A stretch of 64,000 nucleotides of DNA, from positions 216,232-280,231 of the forward strand of contig NZ_BMNH01000006.1 of NCBI RefSeq assembly GCF_014646355.1, read 5' to 3'. Below, one piece after another: positions 6,909 through 15,263 of this stretch. The DNA comes from Nonomuraea cavernae (GTDB taxonomy: Bacteria; Actinomycetota; Actinomycetes; Streptosporangiales; Streptosporangiaceae). The notes under the pieces are model-generated. The model saw only the letters and a program-made list of their open reading frames with translations, was not told the DNA's origin and did not search any database. The number at the start of each line of letters is the position of its first letter. The stretch's first letter is position 1. Both the position numbers and the translations under genes were made by a program.

Positions 6909-9872
6909 CTAACCGTCTGCCTCGGATGCTCTCTTGAGCGCGCGCCGGTAGTACTCGGGCACCGTGATCAAGCCCTCTTCCAGGAGACGTACTTCCCGTT
7001 CGAGGAAGGCGACGTTGGCCTGGCGAGTGGCGTCGGTGAACCACTCGTCGACTCTCGGATCCGGGTACTGGTGACTCTTGGTGAAGCCGATTTGCCCTTT
7101 AGCTTGCTCGACGAACATGGCGCGCAGAACCGGGTCGTCTTCGATGATCTTGAGGTAGCCGATGACGGACAATTGCCCGGCATCGGGCCTGACCTCGTGC
7201 ACCCTGCCCGGAAGGTCGGCCCAGAACCTCCCTCCCGGTGTCGACAGGTCCTTGAGCGCGCAGCGGATGCCGCCCTCCACCCCCCATACCGAGTGGGCGA
7301 GGTGAAAGAGATCTGCGACTGCGAGGGCCTTCATGGGCTTCACGTTCGGGCTGTTCGCGTCAACGGCCTGCGCTCCGTTCACGAAGGTCGTCGCGATGAT
7401 GCCGTCGTAGACCGCCTTCCCGTGGGCCTCGGTGTAGGTCTCCGGCATGAGCAGTTGCATCAGCTTGACGGTCAAGCCGGCGGCGATGCGTTCGTCCAGC
7501 ACTCTCCCGTGTCCCTGGACCAGGTCATGCCCCAAGGCAGCGATCACCACCAGCACGACATCTTCGAGCGTGAAACTTCTGGGGTCTACCTCGCGGCTAC
7601 GCAGGGTATACCTGACGCCGCCTTCGACGACTTCCCGGGTGTGTTGACCGTTGTTGTAGGCGGCAGGCATCTCCTTCCAGACGGTGCCATTGACCGGCGG
7701 CAGGGCTCCCTCCCCGCGCGTGAACTGGCGGTCGACCAGCCCCAACAGGACCGTGGCGACATCGACGGCCTTCTCGACCATCCTGCTGAGGGCCGGATTC
7801 CGGGTCACTTCGTCGGGGAACAGGCTACGAGCCTCCTCCCTGGACGCCTCCAGTTCGACCATTCGGTAGGCCCCGTCCGGCCTCGCACCGGGCTCGGCTC
7901 GCCCCTCCAACTCGCGCAGGAGGCCGTCCATCCGCGGGTCTACTTCGCGCAGCCAGGCGACGTCCGCGACCCCTTGCTGCTTCCAGTCGCCGAGTATCGG
8001 CGGGTCCGGCGGACGGCTCTCGTGAGCCGGCGCCTCGGTTGTGTCCTTTGGCGCGGCCTGCGCCCCGGTTGCGTCCTTTGGCGCGGCCTGCGCCTCGGGC
8101 GTGCTCCTTAGGGGTGTCGTCGGCGCCTGGTCACCCACCGTCCCCTGGGTTTCCCGGGTGAGAGATTGCCAGGCGCTCGACGTGTCCGCTGCTGTGGGGC
8201 CGGCACTCCGGGCAAGTCCGCCTGCCCCGTCGCGAACCGCTCCGGGCGCGGGGGCGTCTGGCAGGGGGGAGTGCGGGGGGGCGGACGCCGTTACTGCCGT
8301 CGCCCCCTCCCGAGGCGGCACGTCGGTTCTCGCGCTGGGGAGGGGCGGGTTCACTTGGACGGGGTCGCCACCGATTGGTCGGGGAGCCGCTAACTCGCCA
8401 CCGCGGGGCATGGGCACAGACCCGGGTGCCCCGGGTACAGACCCAGACACCCCGGGCACTGACCCCGGCACCCCAGCCACCCCCGGCACAGCCCCCGGCA
8501 CCCCAGGCACCCCAGGCGCCCCGGGCACCCCGGGCACCCCGGGCACCCCGGGCACCCCGGGCACCCCGGGCACCCCGGGCACCCCGGGCACAGACCCCGG
8601 CACCCCAGCCACCCCAGGCACCCCGGGCACCCCAGGCACCCCAGGCACCCCGGGCACAGACCCCGGCACCCCAGGCACCCCAGGCACCCCGGGCACAGAC
8701 CCCGGCACCCCAGGCACAGCAGGATCGCCGGCTCCTGGCGCCCTCGACGCGGCACCGAGATCGGCGGCGTTGGCCTGGCTGAGGGCGCTGCCGCCGGGCG
8801 TCTCGTCGCGGGGGCGAGGACCGCCATCCAAACCTGGCTGGGACGGATGCGGCGAACGTGGCGCGTCGGGCCCACCCTCGGGCCCACCCTCGGGCCCACC
8901 CTCGGGCCCACCCTCGGGCCCACCCTCGCGCCTGCCCTCGGGAGCGCCCTCGGGAGCGCGAAAGTCGGGCGAGTGCCTGGTGGTCAGAAAGTGCTGGCCG
9001 TCGGCGCCTAGTGCGCTTGAGGTGAAAGCCTTTGCGAGCAGCTCGACGTCAAATTTCCCATTGATTAGCATTTCGGCCGCGGTGACGGCAGTGCCGGCCA
9101 GGCCGTACTGGGCCGCCTGGCCGTAGATGGAGGTGCTGGCGGCGGCCAGCAGTTTCTCGGCGGTGGTCATCTCGGCCCGGGTCACGCCCATGAGCATGCG
9201 ATCGGAGGCCATCCGGGTGAGCCCGCCCGAGATCCCGCCCATGATCAACCCCATCGCTCCGCCCATCAGCGCGGAGGAGGCCAGTTGGTGCCGATCCAGC
9301 TCGTCGCGACGCCCGCCGAGCATCTGTGCGCCCTGGACGGCTGCGTCCATCCCCGCGACGATGCCCGCGAACAGAGCCATGTTCGTCAAGGCTCTGTTCG
9401 CGATCTGTCGCACGGTCATCCTGGCCAGCCGTACGCGTAGTGCGATCAGCGCCCAGCACGCGCCGCCGCCGGGTGCTAAGGCGATGACCAGGAGGTACGC
9501 CAGCTGGGCGATCAGCAGCCAGACAGTGATCTCGATCATGTACTTGGCGTACTGGATCTGCAGCCCGACGGCGTTAAACGCCATGGCAACCTCGGTGAGC
9601 CGCTTGACCAGCTCAGCCTCCCGGCCGCCGAGCTCCCTCGTGACATGCTCGACGAAGGCCTCGTGCGCAGCACCGTCCCATGCCTTGCCGATCCTGCGCG
9701 CGCTCTCGTGCCCGCCTGCCGCGGTGTGCGCGACGAGGTCATGCGCAGCCGTGATGCAGGCGTCGGCGAGCCTGAAGCACCCGGTCTCGTCGCCCTCGGG
9801 CCAGTCCATCCCGACGACCCAGCCGACATATGGCTTGGCCCACTCCGGGACGAGGATCCCCTCGTATCCCAT
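6909..9872 (-). CDS. CpnT-like WXG100-domain protein with collagen-like linker and C-terminal HD hydrolase domain
   Basis: A 987-residue multidomain protein. Residues 1-110 resemble the WXG100-like N-terminus of CpnT-type secreted proteins (LVPEWAKPYVGWVVGMDWPEGDE). Hydrophobic segments lie around 110-135 and 155-220, including a Gly/Met-rich stretch. Residues 315-335 are (EGGP)n. About 380-490 is collagen-like, mostly PGVPG repeats with PGSVPG interruptions. The last 380 residues end in an HD-superfamily domain: His744 in NNGQHTREVV, His782-Asp783 in AALGHDLVQ, and a later Asp near 857 in AVADLFHLAH. HD domains hydrolyse phosphoesters or nucleotides. The layout is that of a type VII-exported polymorphic effector, but no immunity gene is obvious downstream. 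It is last in an operon with YbaB-like and WXG100-like genes. Confidence 0.85.
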   Translation of the reverse strand: MGYEGILVPEWAKPYVGWVVGMDWPEGDETGCFRLADACITAAHDLVAHTAAGGHESARRIGKAWDGAAHEAFVEHVTRELGGREAELVKRLTEVAMAFNAVGLQIQYAKYMIEITVWLLIAQLAYLLVIALAPGGGACWALIALRVRLARMTVRQIANRALTNMALFAGIVAGMDAAVQGAQMLGGRRDELDRHQLASSALMGGAMGLIMGGISGGLTRMASDRMLMGVTRAEMTTAEKLLAAASTSIYGQAAQYGLAGTAVTAAEMLINGKFDVELLAKAFTSSALGADGQHFLTTRHSPDFRAPEGAPEGRREGGPEGGPEGGPEGGPEGGPDAPRSPHPSQPGLDGGPRPRDETPGGSALSQANAADLGAASRAPGAGDPAVPGVPGSVPGVPGVPGVPGSVPGVPGVPGVPGVPGVAGVPGSVPGVPGVPGVPGVPGVPGVPGVPGAPGVPGVPGAVPGVAGVPGSVPGVSGSVPGAPGSVPMPRGGELAAPRPIGGDPVQVNPPLPSARTDVPPREGATAVTASAPPHSPLPDAPAPGAVRDGAGGLARSAGPTAADTSSAWQSLTRETQGTVGDQAPTTPLRSTPEAQAAPKDATGAQAAPKDTTEAPAHESRPPDPPILGDWKQQGVADVAWLREVDPRMDGLLRELEGRAEPGARPDGAYRMVELEASREEARSLFPDEVTRNPALSRMVEKAVDVATVLLGLVDRQFTRGEGALPPVNGTVWKEMPAAYNNGQHTREVVEGGVRYTLRSREVDPRSFTLEDVVLVVIAALGHDLVQGHGRVLDERIAAGLTVKLMQLLMPETYTEAHGKAVYDGIIATTFVNGAQAVDANSPNVKPMKALAVADLFHLAHSVWGVEGGIRCALKDLSTPGGRFWADLPGRVHEVRPDAGQLSVIGYLKIIEDDPVLRAMFVEQAKGQIGFTKSHQYPDPRVDEWFTDATRQANVAFLEREVRLLEEGLITVPEYYRRALKRASEADG
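8440..8718. repeat. Minisatellite encoding collagen-like (PGV)n repeats
   Basis: About 280 bp built from a 9-bp unit (GGCACCCCA or GGCACCCCG on the plus strand) with interspersed GGCACAGACCCC units. Unit length is a multiple of three, so copy-number change keeps the CpnT-like reading frame on the minus strand. It encodes the flexible collagen-like linker. Confidence 0.92.
8869..8928. repeat. Five perfect 12-bp tandem repeats encoding (EGGP)5
   Basis: GGCCCACCCTCG is repeated five times exactly, giving five Glu-Gly-Gly-Pro units in the CpnT-like protein just before the collagen-like linker. Perfect identity implies recent expansion. Confidence 0.92.
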
Positions 9873-9878
9873 GAGCTG

Positions 9879-10265
9879 TCAGCGCGTGCTGACGTCAAGC
9901 CCCGGCGGCAGGAAGGCATTCAGGTTTATCTGATCGGGCTCGAACACGTCGCCGTATCGCACGCCCTCCGGCAGGAGCGGCGCGACCAGTTCCTCGGCCA
10001 GGTCGGAAACCGCGGCGCCGGCCCGGCCGAGCTGCTCCACGATGCGGTCGGCGAGCTCAGCGGACGACATCCGGCGATACACCCCAGGGTCCAGCTCGAT
10101 AGCTCTGACCTGGCCGCCGAACCCCACGGTCACGCTGACCAGTCCGTCGGCGGAACGGGAAACGGCCTCCAGCTCGCCGAGCCGTTGGGGCAGCTCGCCA
10201 ATGTGTAGCACCTGCTGCTCCACGACGGCCACAAGCTCCGCGAGAGTATCGTCGAACGCGTTCAC
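9879..10265 (-). CDS. YbaB/EbfC-like protein of the WXG operon (second copy)
   Basis: 128 residues from a GTG at 10265 with a GGAG-type site upstream. An N-terminal helix (LAELVAVVEQQVLHIGELPQRL) is followed by the YbaB/EbfC strand pattern ADGLVSVTVGFGGQVRAIELDP, then SAELADRIVEQLGRAGAAV, the same order as the nucleoid-associated YbaB fold. Such proteins occur repeatedly beside WXG100 genes in actinobacteria, where their role (chaperone or DNA binding) is unsettled. It is paralogous to the protein at 10656-11045 and lies 6 nt upstream of the CpnT-like gene. Confidence 0.8.
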   Translation of the reverse strand: MNAFDDTLAELVAVVEQQVLHIGELPQRLGELEAVSRSADGLVSVTVGFGGQVRAIELDPGVYRRMSSAELADRIVEQLGRAGAAVSDLAEELVAPLLPEGVRYGDVFEPDQINLNAFLPPGLDVSTR

Positions 10266-10362
10266 AACAGCCCTTCCACTCCTACGGTTGCGCGACCAGA
10301 GAAGAGCGACCGCATCACCTGACGCCCTTGACACGTGCATGTCGCCATGAGCGGGCTGGCAC

Positions 10363-10659
10363 CTACTCTGACGGCCACACCGCCGACTCGTACGTGATCG
10401 CGTTCGCGGCCAGGCCGTCGCCGGTGGCTTTGATCCCGTCCAGGTAGCTTGCGATCGCGCTGAAGATGGTCTCCTCCATTTGCGGGAGGTGCTTGGACAG
10501 TTCCGCACCGTACGCGTCCTGTCCGAGGGTGGCTCGGTCCCGGTCAAACGCACGCCGCAGACGCTTGGAAACGTCGTCGATCTCCGTGTGACGCTCGCGC
10601 ATCACCGCGCTTTCCCTGCGCAGAAAATACGGGTCGACCGAGAACCCCTGCCCGCTCAT
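10363..10659 (-). CDS. WXG100-like type VII secretion-associated protein
   Basis: A 98-residue, almost entirely helical protein with the size and heptad pattern of WXG100/ESX partners: helix 1 about 12-45, turn, helix 2 about 55-90. The turn has GQDAYG rather than a clear Trp-Xaa-Gly, so it is a divergent member. The C-terminus (TYESAVWPSE) is only a loose match to a YxxxD/E export signal. It overlaps the upstream YbaB-like gene by 4 nt (ATGA). It probably pairs with, or helps export, the downstream CpnT-like protein. Confidence 0.7.
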   Translation of the reverse strand: MSGQGFSVDPYFLRRESAVMRERHTEIDDVSKRLRRAFDRDRATLGQDAYGAELSKHLPQMEETIFSAIASYLDGIKATGDGLAANAITYESAVWPSE

Positions 10660-11045
10660 CGGGCACCCGGCCGAGGCAGGAGCTCAGCGAGGTTCGGGTG
10701 GTCTCCAAGGGTCCCCCCGTACGGCAGGTCGTCGGGCAGCAGGGGGTCGAGCAGTTCGCGCGACCGCTCGGCGACCGCACTGGCGGCCTGACCGATCTGC
10801 TCCATCAGCGCCTGGGCAAGCTCGGAGGGCTCAAGCACGCGGGAGACCCGCGGATTGAGCGTGATCTTGCGGACCTGCCCTCGCGGTCCCACGGTGACTG
10901 TGATCATCCCGTCGTCCGATCGAGTGCTCACAGTCAACTCGTTCAGTTCGCCGTACGCGTCAGCCACCTGCTTCAGGTGCCGGTCGTACTCGACGGCGAG
11001 TGCCTCTGGACTCGAAATGAACTCAGATGTCACGCCAAAAAACAT
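10656..11045 (-). CDS. YbaB/EbfC-like protein, first gene of the WXG operon
   Basis: 129 residues. Helix YDRHLKQVADAYGELNELTV, then the YbaB strand block DGMITVTVGPRGQVRKITLNP, then ELAQALMEQIGQAASAVAERS. It shares the design and the C-terminal LLPDDLPYGG-type tail with its paralogue at 9879-10265 (LLPEGVRYGD). It is the first gene of a four-gene minus-strand operon whose promoter should lie in 11046-11135, next to the uppP-derived repeat. ATG at 11045 is used; a GTG 12 nt further in is possible. Confidence 0.8.
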   Translation of the reverse strand: MFFGVTSEFISSPEALAVEYDRHLKQVADAYGELNELTVSTRSDDGMITVTVGPRGQVRKITLNPRVSRVLEPSELAQALMEQIGQAASAVAERSRELLDPLLPDDLPYGGTLGDHPNLAELLPRPGAR

Positions 11046-11135
11046 AACAGTCGCCTTATCCCATCCGCACCAGGGAACGACAAGAAAGCCTTCGAGGACG
11101 CCGACGCCGTCCCTGACGGAGAATTCCTACCGCGT

Positions 11136-11189
11136 GGCCTCATCGTCATCCTCGCGGTCACCCTGGACTGGATCCCGGCCCAGGGCTGA
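11136..11189 (+). repeat. Direct repeat copy 2: orphan 3' end of uppP
   Basis: A non-coding remnant identical at 52 of 54 positions to the uppP 3' end, including the stop codon. It sits directly before the MFS gene terminus, where the rest of uppP is absent. It marks the far edge of the CpnT-like operon and suggests that uppP once ended here or that the operon arrived with its own copy. Confidence 0.88.
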
Positions 11190-11197
11190 CGGGGCCC

Positions 11198-12349
11198 CTA
11201 CCCGACCGGGGCCGGCGCCACTGCCGCAGGCGCCACCTCCCGCCGGTAGGTCGCCAGCGTGAAGACCAGCGCGACCAGGCAGAACCCGGTGGACAGCGCG
11301 ATCACGCCCACCCTGCCGTACCAGTCGAGGGCCAGGCCTCCGGCGACGCCCGCCACGAACAGCCCGACGTACTGCGCGGAGGAGAGCAACCCGAGCCCGA
11401 CGGGGACGTTGCCGGGCACCACCGCGACGGTCCGATACTGCTGGGCCGGGGCGATCAGCCAGCCGAGCACGCCCCACAGGAACGCCCACACCAGCCCGAC
11501 GGGCAGCGCCAGGTTCGCGACGGGGATCAGCCCGGTGGCCATGGTGCCCGCGGCCAGCCCGATCAGCACCATCCGCCGCGCCCCGAACCTGTCGGTGAGC
11601 CGCCCGCCCACCTGGTTGCCGACGACGCCGCCGAGCCCCCAGGCCCACAGAATCGCGGTCAGCGGCAGGTCCAGCAGCGACCCGATGTAGGTGTAGGCGG
11701 TGAAGGCGCCCGCGAACACCAGCAGTTGGGTCCCCAGCACCAGCAGCACCTTCCGGTCCCCCAACGGCTCGAACCGCTCGCGCAGCCGGGCCGTGGCGAG
11801 GGTCGCGACGTCGGGCACCGCGGCCGCGACCCCCGCGAAGCCGAGCACGCCGAGCCCGGCGACCAGCCAGAGCGTGGCCCGCCAGCCCGACACGTCGCCC
11901 AGCCAGGTGCCGAGCGGCACCCCGATCGCGGACGAGACGGCCAGCCCGCCCATCACCAGAGCCAGCGCGCGTCCACGCCGCTCGGGCGGGCTCAGCGCGG
12001 TCGCCACTCCGGACGCCGTCGGCGTGAACATCGCCGCGCCCGCCGCCGCGATCACCCTGGTGGCCAGAACCAGCGGGTACGTGGGCGCGAGCGCGGACAG
12101 GACGTTGCCCAGCACGAAGACCGCGAGCGCGATCAGCAACAGCCTCCGGCGCGACAGGCGGGCGCTCAGCGCGGCCAGCAACGGCGACAGCACCGCGTAC
12201 GCCAGGGCGAAGACGGTCATCAACTGGCCCGCGGCCGACAGCGAGATGCCGAGGTCACCGGAGATCGGCGTAAGAAGTCCGGCGGTGACGAACATGCCGG
12301 TTCCGATGGCGAAATTTCCCAACGCGAGCGGATAGAGCCGCGGATTCAC
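11198..12349 (-). CDS. MFS drug/sugar efflux transporter (DHA1, AraJ/YdhP type)
   Basis: 383 residues with 12 hydrophobic segments and the MFS loop 2-3 motif (ALSARLSRRRLLLIAL). The second half repeats it (GGRLTDRFGARRMVLIGL). The overall pattern is that of DHA1-family proton antiporters exporting drugs or sugars. I place the start at a GTG at 12349, preceded by GGAGG 4 nt away; an ATG at 12376 lies inside the ArsR operator and has no such site. It is divergent from an ArsR regulator through a shared palindrome, so it is probably derepressed by an inducer. Confidence 0.88.
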   Translation of the reverse strand: MNPRLYPLALGNFAIGTGMFVTAGLLTPISGDLGISLSAAGQLMTVFALAYAVLSPLLAALSARLSRRRLLLIALAVFVLGNVLSALAPTYPLVLATRVIAAAGAAMFTPTASGVATALSPPERRGRALALVMGGLAVSSAIGVPLGTWLGDVSGWRATLWLVAGLGVLGFAGVAAAVPDVATLATARLRERFEPLGDRKVLLVLGTQLLVFAGAFTAYTYIGSLLDLPLTAILWAWGLGGVVGNQVGGRLTDRFGARRMVLIGLAAGTMATGLIPVANLALPVGLVWAFLWGVLGWLIAPAQQYRTVAVVPGNVPVGLGLLSSAQYVGLFVAGVAGGLALDWYGRVGVIALSTGFCLVALVFTLATYRREVAPAAVAPAPVG

Positions 12350-12371
12350 CTGGCCTCCAGAAATAAAGTTG

Positions 12372-12408
12372 GACATGCATCAAACTGACGTATAGTTGGA
12401 TGTATGTC
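12372..12408. promoter_or_regulatory. Palindromic ArsR operator between the MFS and ArsR genes
   Basis: Two 15-nt arms, GACATGCATCAAACT and AGTTGGATGTATGTC, are inverted around a 7-nt centre with 13 of 15 positions pairing. It lies between the two divergent genes, overlapping the extended MFS start and 30 nt upstream of the ArsR start. This is the expected position for a dimeric winged-helix repressor. Confidence 0.75.
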
Positions 12409-12437
12409 AAACAGTTAGACGGAGGTATCGTCTAGCC

Positions 12438-12755
12438 ATGCGCCTGCTCCCGCATCCGAACCCGGAGGACATCCAGCTCACCGAGGTGCTCAAGGCGCTG
12501 TCCGATCCCGTACGCCTGCTGATCGTCGGCAGACTGGCCGCCCACGGCGAGATGACGTGCTCCACCGCCGGCGACGACCTGGGCGTCCACAAGTCGACCG
12601 CGTCCCACCACTACCGCATGCTCCGGGAGGCCGGAGTGATCATGTCCAAGCAGGAGGGCCGGAAGAAGTACATCAGCCTGCGCCGCGACGACCTCGACGC
12701 GCGCTTCCCCGGCCTGCTCGACTCCGTGCTGACGGCGGCGCATGAGCCCGTCTGA
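12438..12755 (+). CDS. ArsR family winged-helix repressor
   Basis: 105 residues. Helix-turn-helix: VLKALSDPVRLLIVGRLAAHG, then STAGDDLGVHKSTASHHYRM, then a wing with KQEGRKKYISLRRDDLDARFPGLLD. No metal-binding Cys pair of the ArsR/SmtB type is present, so it more likely senses an organic ligand, in keeping with the divergent MFS exporter. ATG at 12438 is preferred, with GGAGG at 12421-12425; an upstream TTG would run through the operator. The last 14 nt overlap hrpB in another frame. Confidence 0.9.
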   Translation: MRLLPHPNPEDIQLTEVLKALSDPVRLLIVGRLAAHGEMTCSTAGDDLGVHKSTASHHYRMLREAGVIMSKQEGRKKYISLRRDDLDARFPGLLDSVLTAAHEPV

Positions 12756-15213
12756 CCGCCCGCCCATCGGTCCGCCCGACCGACTGCCCATCCACGACGT
12801 CCTGCCCCTGCTGCTCGCCGAGCTCGACCGGCACGGCACGGCGGTGCTGACCGCCCCGCCGGGCACGGGCAAGACGACCGTCGTGCCGCTCGCGCTGGCC
12901 GAGGCGGGCCTGCGGGTGCTGGTCGCCGAGCCACGCCGGCTGGCCGTACGGGCCGCGGCCAAGCGGATGGGCGTCAGCTACACGATCAGAGGCGAGCGCC
13001 GGGTGGGCGCCAACCACATGGTCGAGGTCGTCACCACCGGCGTCCTGCTCCAGCGGCTGCAGCGGGACCAGGAGCTGGCCGGGGTGGACGTGGTGCTGCT
13101 CGACGAATGCCACGAACGCCACCTCGACGCCGACACCGCGCTCGCGTTCCTGCTCGACGTCCGTGACACGCTCCGCCCCGACCTGCGCGTCCTCGCCACC
13201 TCCGCCACCGCCGACGCCCTCCCCTGGGCCCGCCTCCTCGGCGCCGACGCAGCCGGCGGGCCGTCCGCGGCCGCGACCGGCGTGGCGCCGATCGTCAGGG
13301 CGACGGGCGCGACGCATCCCGTGGAGGTCGTGTGGGCGCCGCCCGCCCGGCCGGTCGCGCCCCCGCACGGGCTGCGCGTCGATCCCGCGCTGCTGTCCCA
13401 CGTCGCCCAGGTCGTCCGCCGGGCCCTCGCCGAACGACAGGGCGACGTGCTGTGCTTCCTGCCCGGCGTCGGAGAGATCGCCAGGGTGGCCGGAATGCTC
13501 GGCGACGTCGAGGTCCTCCAGGTGCACGGCCAGGCCCCGGCCCGCGTCCAGGACGCCGTGCTGTCTCCCGGCTCGGCGCGCCGGGTGGTGCTGGCCACGT
13601 CGGTGGCCGAGTCGAGCCTGACCGTGCCCGGCGTCCGGGTGGTGGTCGACTCGGGGCTGGCCCGGGAGCCGCGCACCGACCACGCGCGAGGGCTCGGCTC
13701 GCTCACCACGGTCCGCGTCTCCAGGTCGTCGGCCGCCCAGCGCGCCGGTCGGGCCGGCCGGGAGGCGCCGGGGGCCGTCTACCGCTGCTGGCCGGCGGCT
13801 GAGCACGAGCGCCTGGCCGACCATGCGCGACCGGAGATCGCGCTCGCCGACCTGACCGGGTTCGCGCTCCAGGCGGCCTGCTGGGGCGTCCCCGACGCCG
13901 AGGGGCTCGCCCTGCTCGACCCGCCACCGCCCGCCGCGCTCGCCGCCGCCACCCGTACCCTGCACGCTCTGGGCGCCCTGGAACGCACCTCCGGCGGAGC
14001 CGCCCGCGTGACCGGCCGCGGCCGGCGCATGGCACGGGCCGGAGTCCATCCCCGTCTGGCCAGGGCGCTCATCGACGCCGGGCCACGCGCCGCCGAGGTG
14101 GTCGCCCTGCTGTCCGAGCCCCTGCCCCGCGAGGCCGGCGACGACCTCGTCGAGATCTGGCGCGCGACCCGCCGGGGCGACGACGGCTTCGCCGCCCGCT
14201 GGCGCCAGGAGGTCACCCGGCTGCGCCGCACGGCCGGGACGGCCGGGACGGCGGGTGAGCGGTTGGCCGATGACGCGCTGGCCGGGCTGGTCGTGGCGCT
14301 GGCGTTCCCCGAGCGGGTGGCGCGCAGGCGCGGCGGCGGCTACCTGATGGCGTCGGGCACCGAGGCGCAGCTCGCCCAGGGATCGAGGCTGGGGTCGGCG
14401 CGCTGGCTGGCCGTCGCGGTCGCCGACCGGCCCACCGGCTCGGCGTCGGCCCGCGTCCGGCAGGCCGTGGAGATCGACGAGGACACCGCGCGGCGGGTCG
14501 TGCCGGTCACCGTCGAGGAGGAGGTGGCCTGGCGGGTCCCGCCGGGCGAGCGGCGCGGCGACGTCTCGGCCCGCGTGGTGGAGCGGCTCGGCGCGATCGA
14601 GCTGTCGTCCGCCCCGCTGAAGGACGCCGACGTCCGCGAGGCCGTCCTGACCGGCCTGCGCACCGAGGACGTGCTGACCTGGACGAAGGAGGCGCTGGCC
14701 GTGCGGGACCGGCTGGCGTTCTGCCATCGCGCGCTCGGCGACCCGTGGCCCCCGATGGACTCACTCGCCGACCTGGCCGACCGCTGGCTCGAACCCGAGC
14801 TGTCCCGGGCCCGCCGCCGGGCCGACCTGGAACGCATCGACGTGGCCTCGGCGCTGCGGCGGCTGGTCCCATGGAGCGAACGCCTGGAGGAGGTCGCGCC
14901 GGAGCGCGTCGAGGTCCCGACCGGCTCCCGGATCCGCGTCGACTACTCGGGTGAGCAGCCGGTGCTGGCGGTGAAGCTGCAGGAGCTGTTCGGCTGGGAC
15001 GAGGCGCCGCCGATCGCCGGGGTGCCGCTGCTGATCCATCTGCTCTCCCCGGCGGGGCGCCCGGTGGCGGTCACAGCCGACCTGGCGTCGTTCTGGCGCG
15101 ACGGCTACCGTTCGGTCCGCGCGGAGCTGCGTGGCCGTTATCCCAAGCATCCCTGGCCGGAGGACCCCCTCACCGCCGTACCCACCCGGCGCGTGAAGCG
15201 GGCTCCGCGCTGA
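12742..15213 (+). CDS. hrpB: ATP-dependent RNA helicase HrpB (DEAH/RHA type)
   Basis: An 823-residue superfamily 2 helicase. Walker A APPGTGKTT lies near residues 38-46; the DEAH-box variant DECH is at about 121-124 in VLLDECHERHLD; motif III is SATAD. The C-terminal helicase half has LATSVAESSLTVPGV and the arginine finger motif QRAGRAGR. An HA2/ratchet region and the HrpB-specific C-terminal domain (VDYSGEQPVLAVKLQELFG) follow. Bacterial HrpB is a non-essential RNA helicase of uncertain role. It begins inside the ArsR gene, probably only a chance overlap. Confidence 0.94.
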   Translation: MSPSDRPPIGPPDRLPIHDVLPLLLAELDRHGTAVLTAPPGTGKTTVVPLALAEAGLRVLVAEPRRLAVRAAAKRMGVSYTIRGERRVGANHMVEVVTTGVLLQRLQRDQELAGVDVVLLDECHERHLDADTALAFLLDVRDTLRPDLRVLATSATADALPWARLLGADAAGGPSAAATGVAPIVRATGATHPVEVVWAPPARPVAPPHGLRVDPALLSHVAQVVRRALAERQGDVLCFLPGVGEIARVAGMLGDVEVLQVHGQAPARVQDAVLSPGSARRVVLATSVAESSLTVPGVRVVVDSGLAREPRTDHARGLGSLTTVRVSRSSAAQRAGRAGREAPGAVYRCWPAAEHERLADHARPEIALADLTGFALQAACWGVPDAEGLALLDPPPPAALAAATRTLHALGALERTSGGAARVTGRGRRMARAGVHPRLARALIDAGPRAAEVVALLSEPLPREAGDDLVEIWRATRRGDDGFAARWRQEVTRLRRTAGTAGTAGERLADDALAGLVVALAFPERVARRRGGGYLMASGTEAQLAQGSRLGSARWLAVAVADRPTGSASARVRQAVEIDEDTARRVVPVTVEEEVAWRVPPGERRGDVSARVVERLGAIELSSAPLKDADVREAVLTGLRTEDVLTWTKEALAVRDRLAFCHRALGDPWPPMDSLADLADRWLEPELSRARRRADLERIDVASALRRLVPWSERLEEVAPERVEVPTGSRIRVDYSGEQPVLAVKLQELFGWDEAPPIAGVPLLIHLLSPAGRPVAVTADLASFWRDGYRSVRAELRGRYPKHPWPEDPLTAVPTRRVKRAPR

Positions 15214-15263
15214 GGTTCGCGCACCACCTCGCCAGCACCATCTCCCCCAATGGAACGGACCCC

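Noticed and set aside
8440..8718. Possible CRISPR array
   Set aside because: The repeats are contiguous 9-bp coding units without spacers. No CRISPR array was found in the window.
8041..9126. 361-residue plus-strand open frame with (PGT)n collagen-like repeats
   Set aside because: It mirrors the repeat-bearing CpnT-like gene; the minus strand has the recognisable WXG and HD domains and the operon context.
12673..14727. 684-residue open frame on the minus strand
   Set aside because: It is antisense to hrpB, whose helicase motifs are all present. Composition is the Arg/Gly/Pro/Ala mixture of a GC-rich shadow frame.
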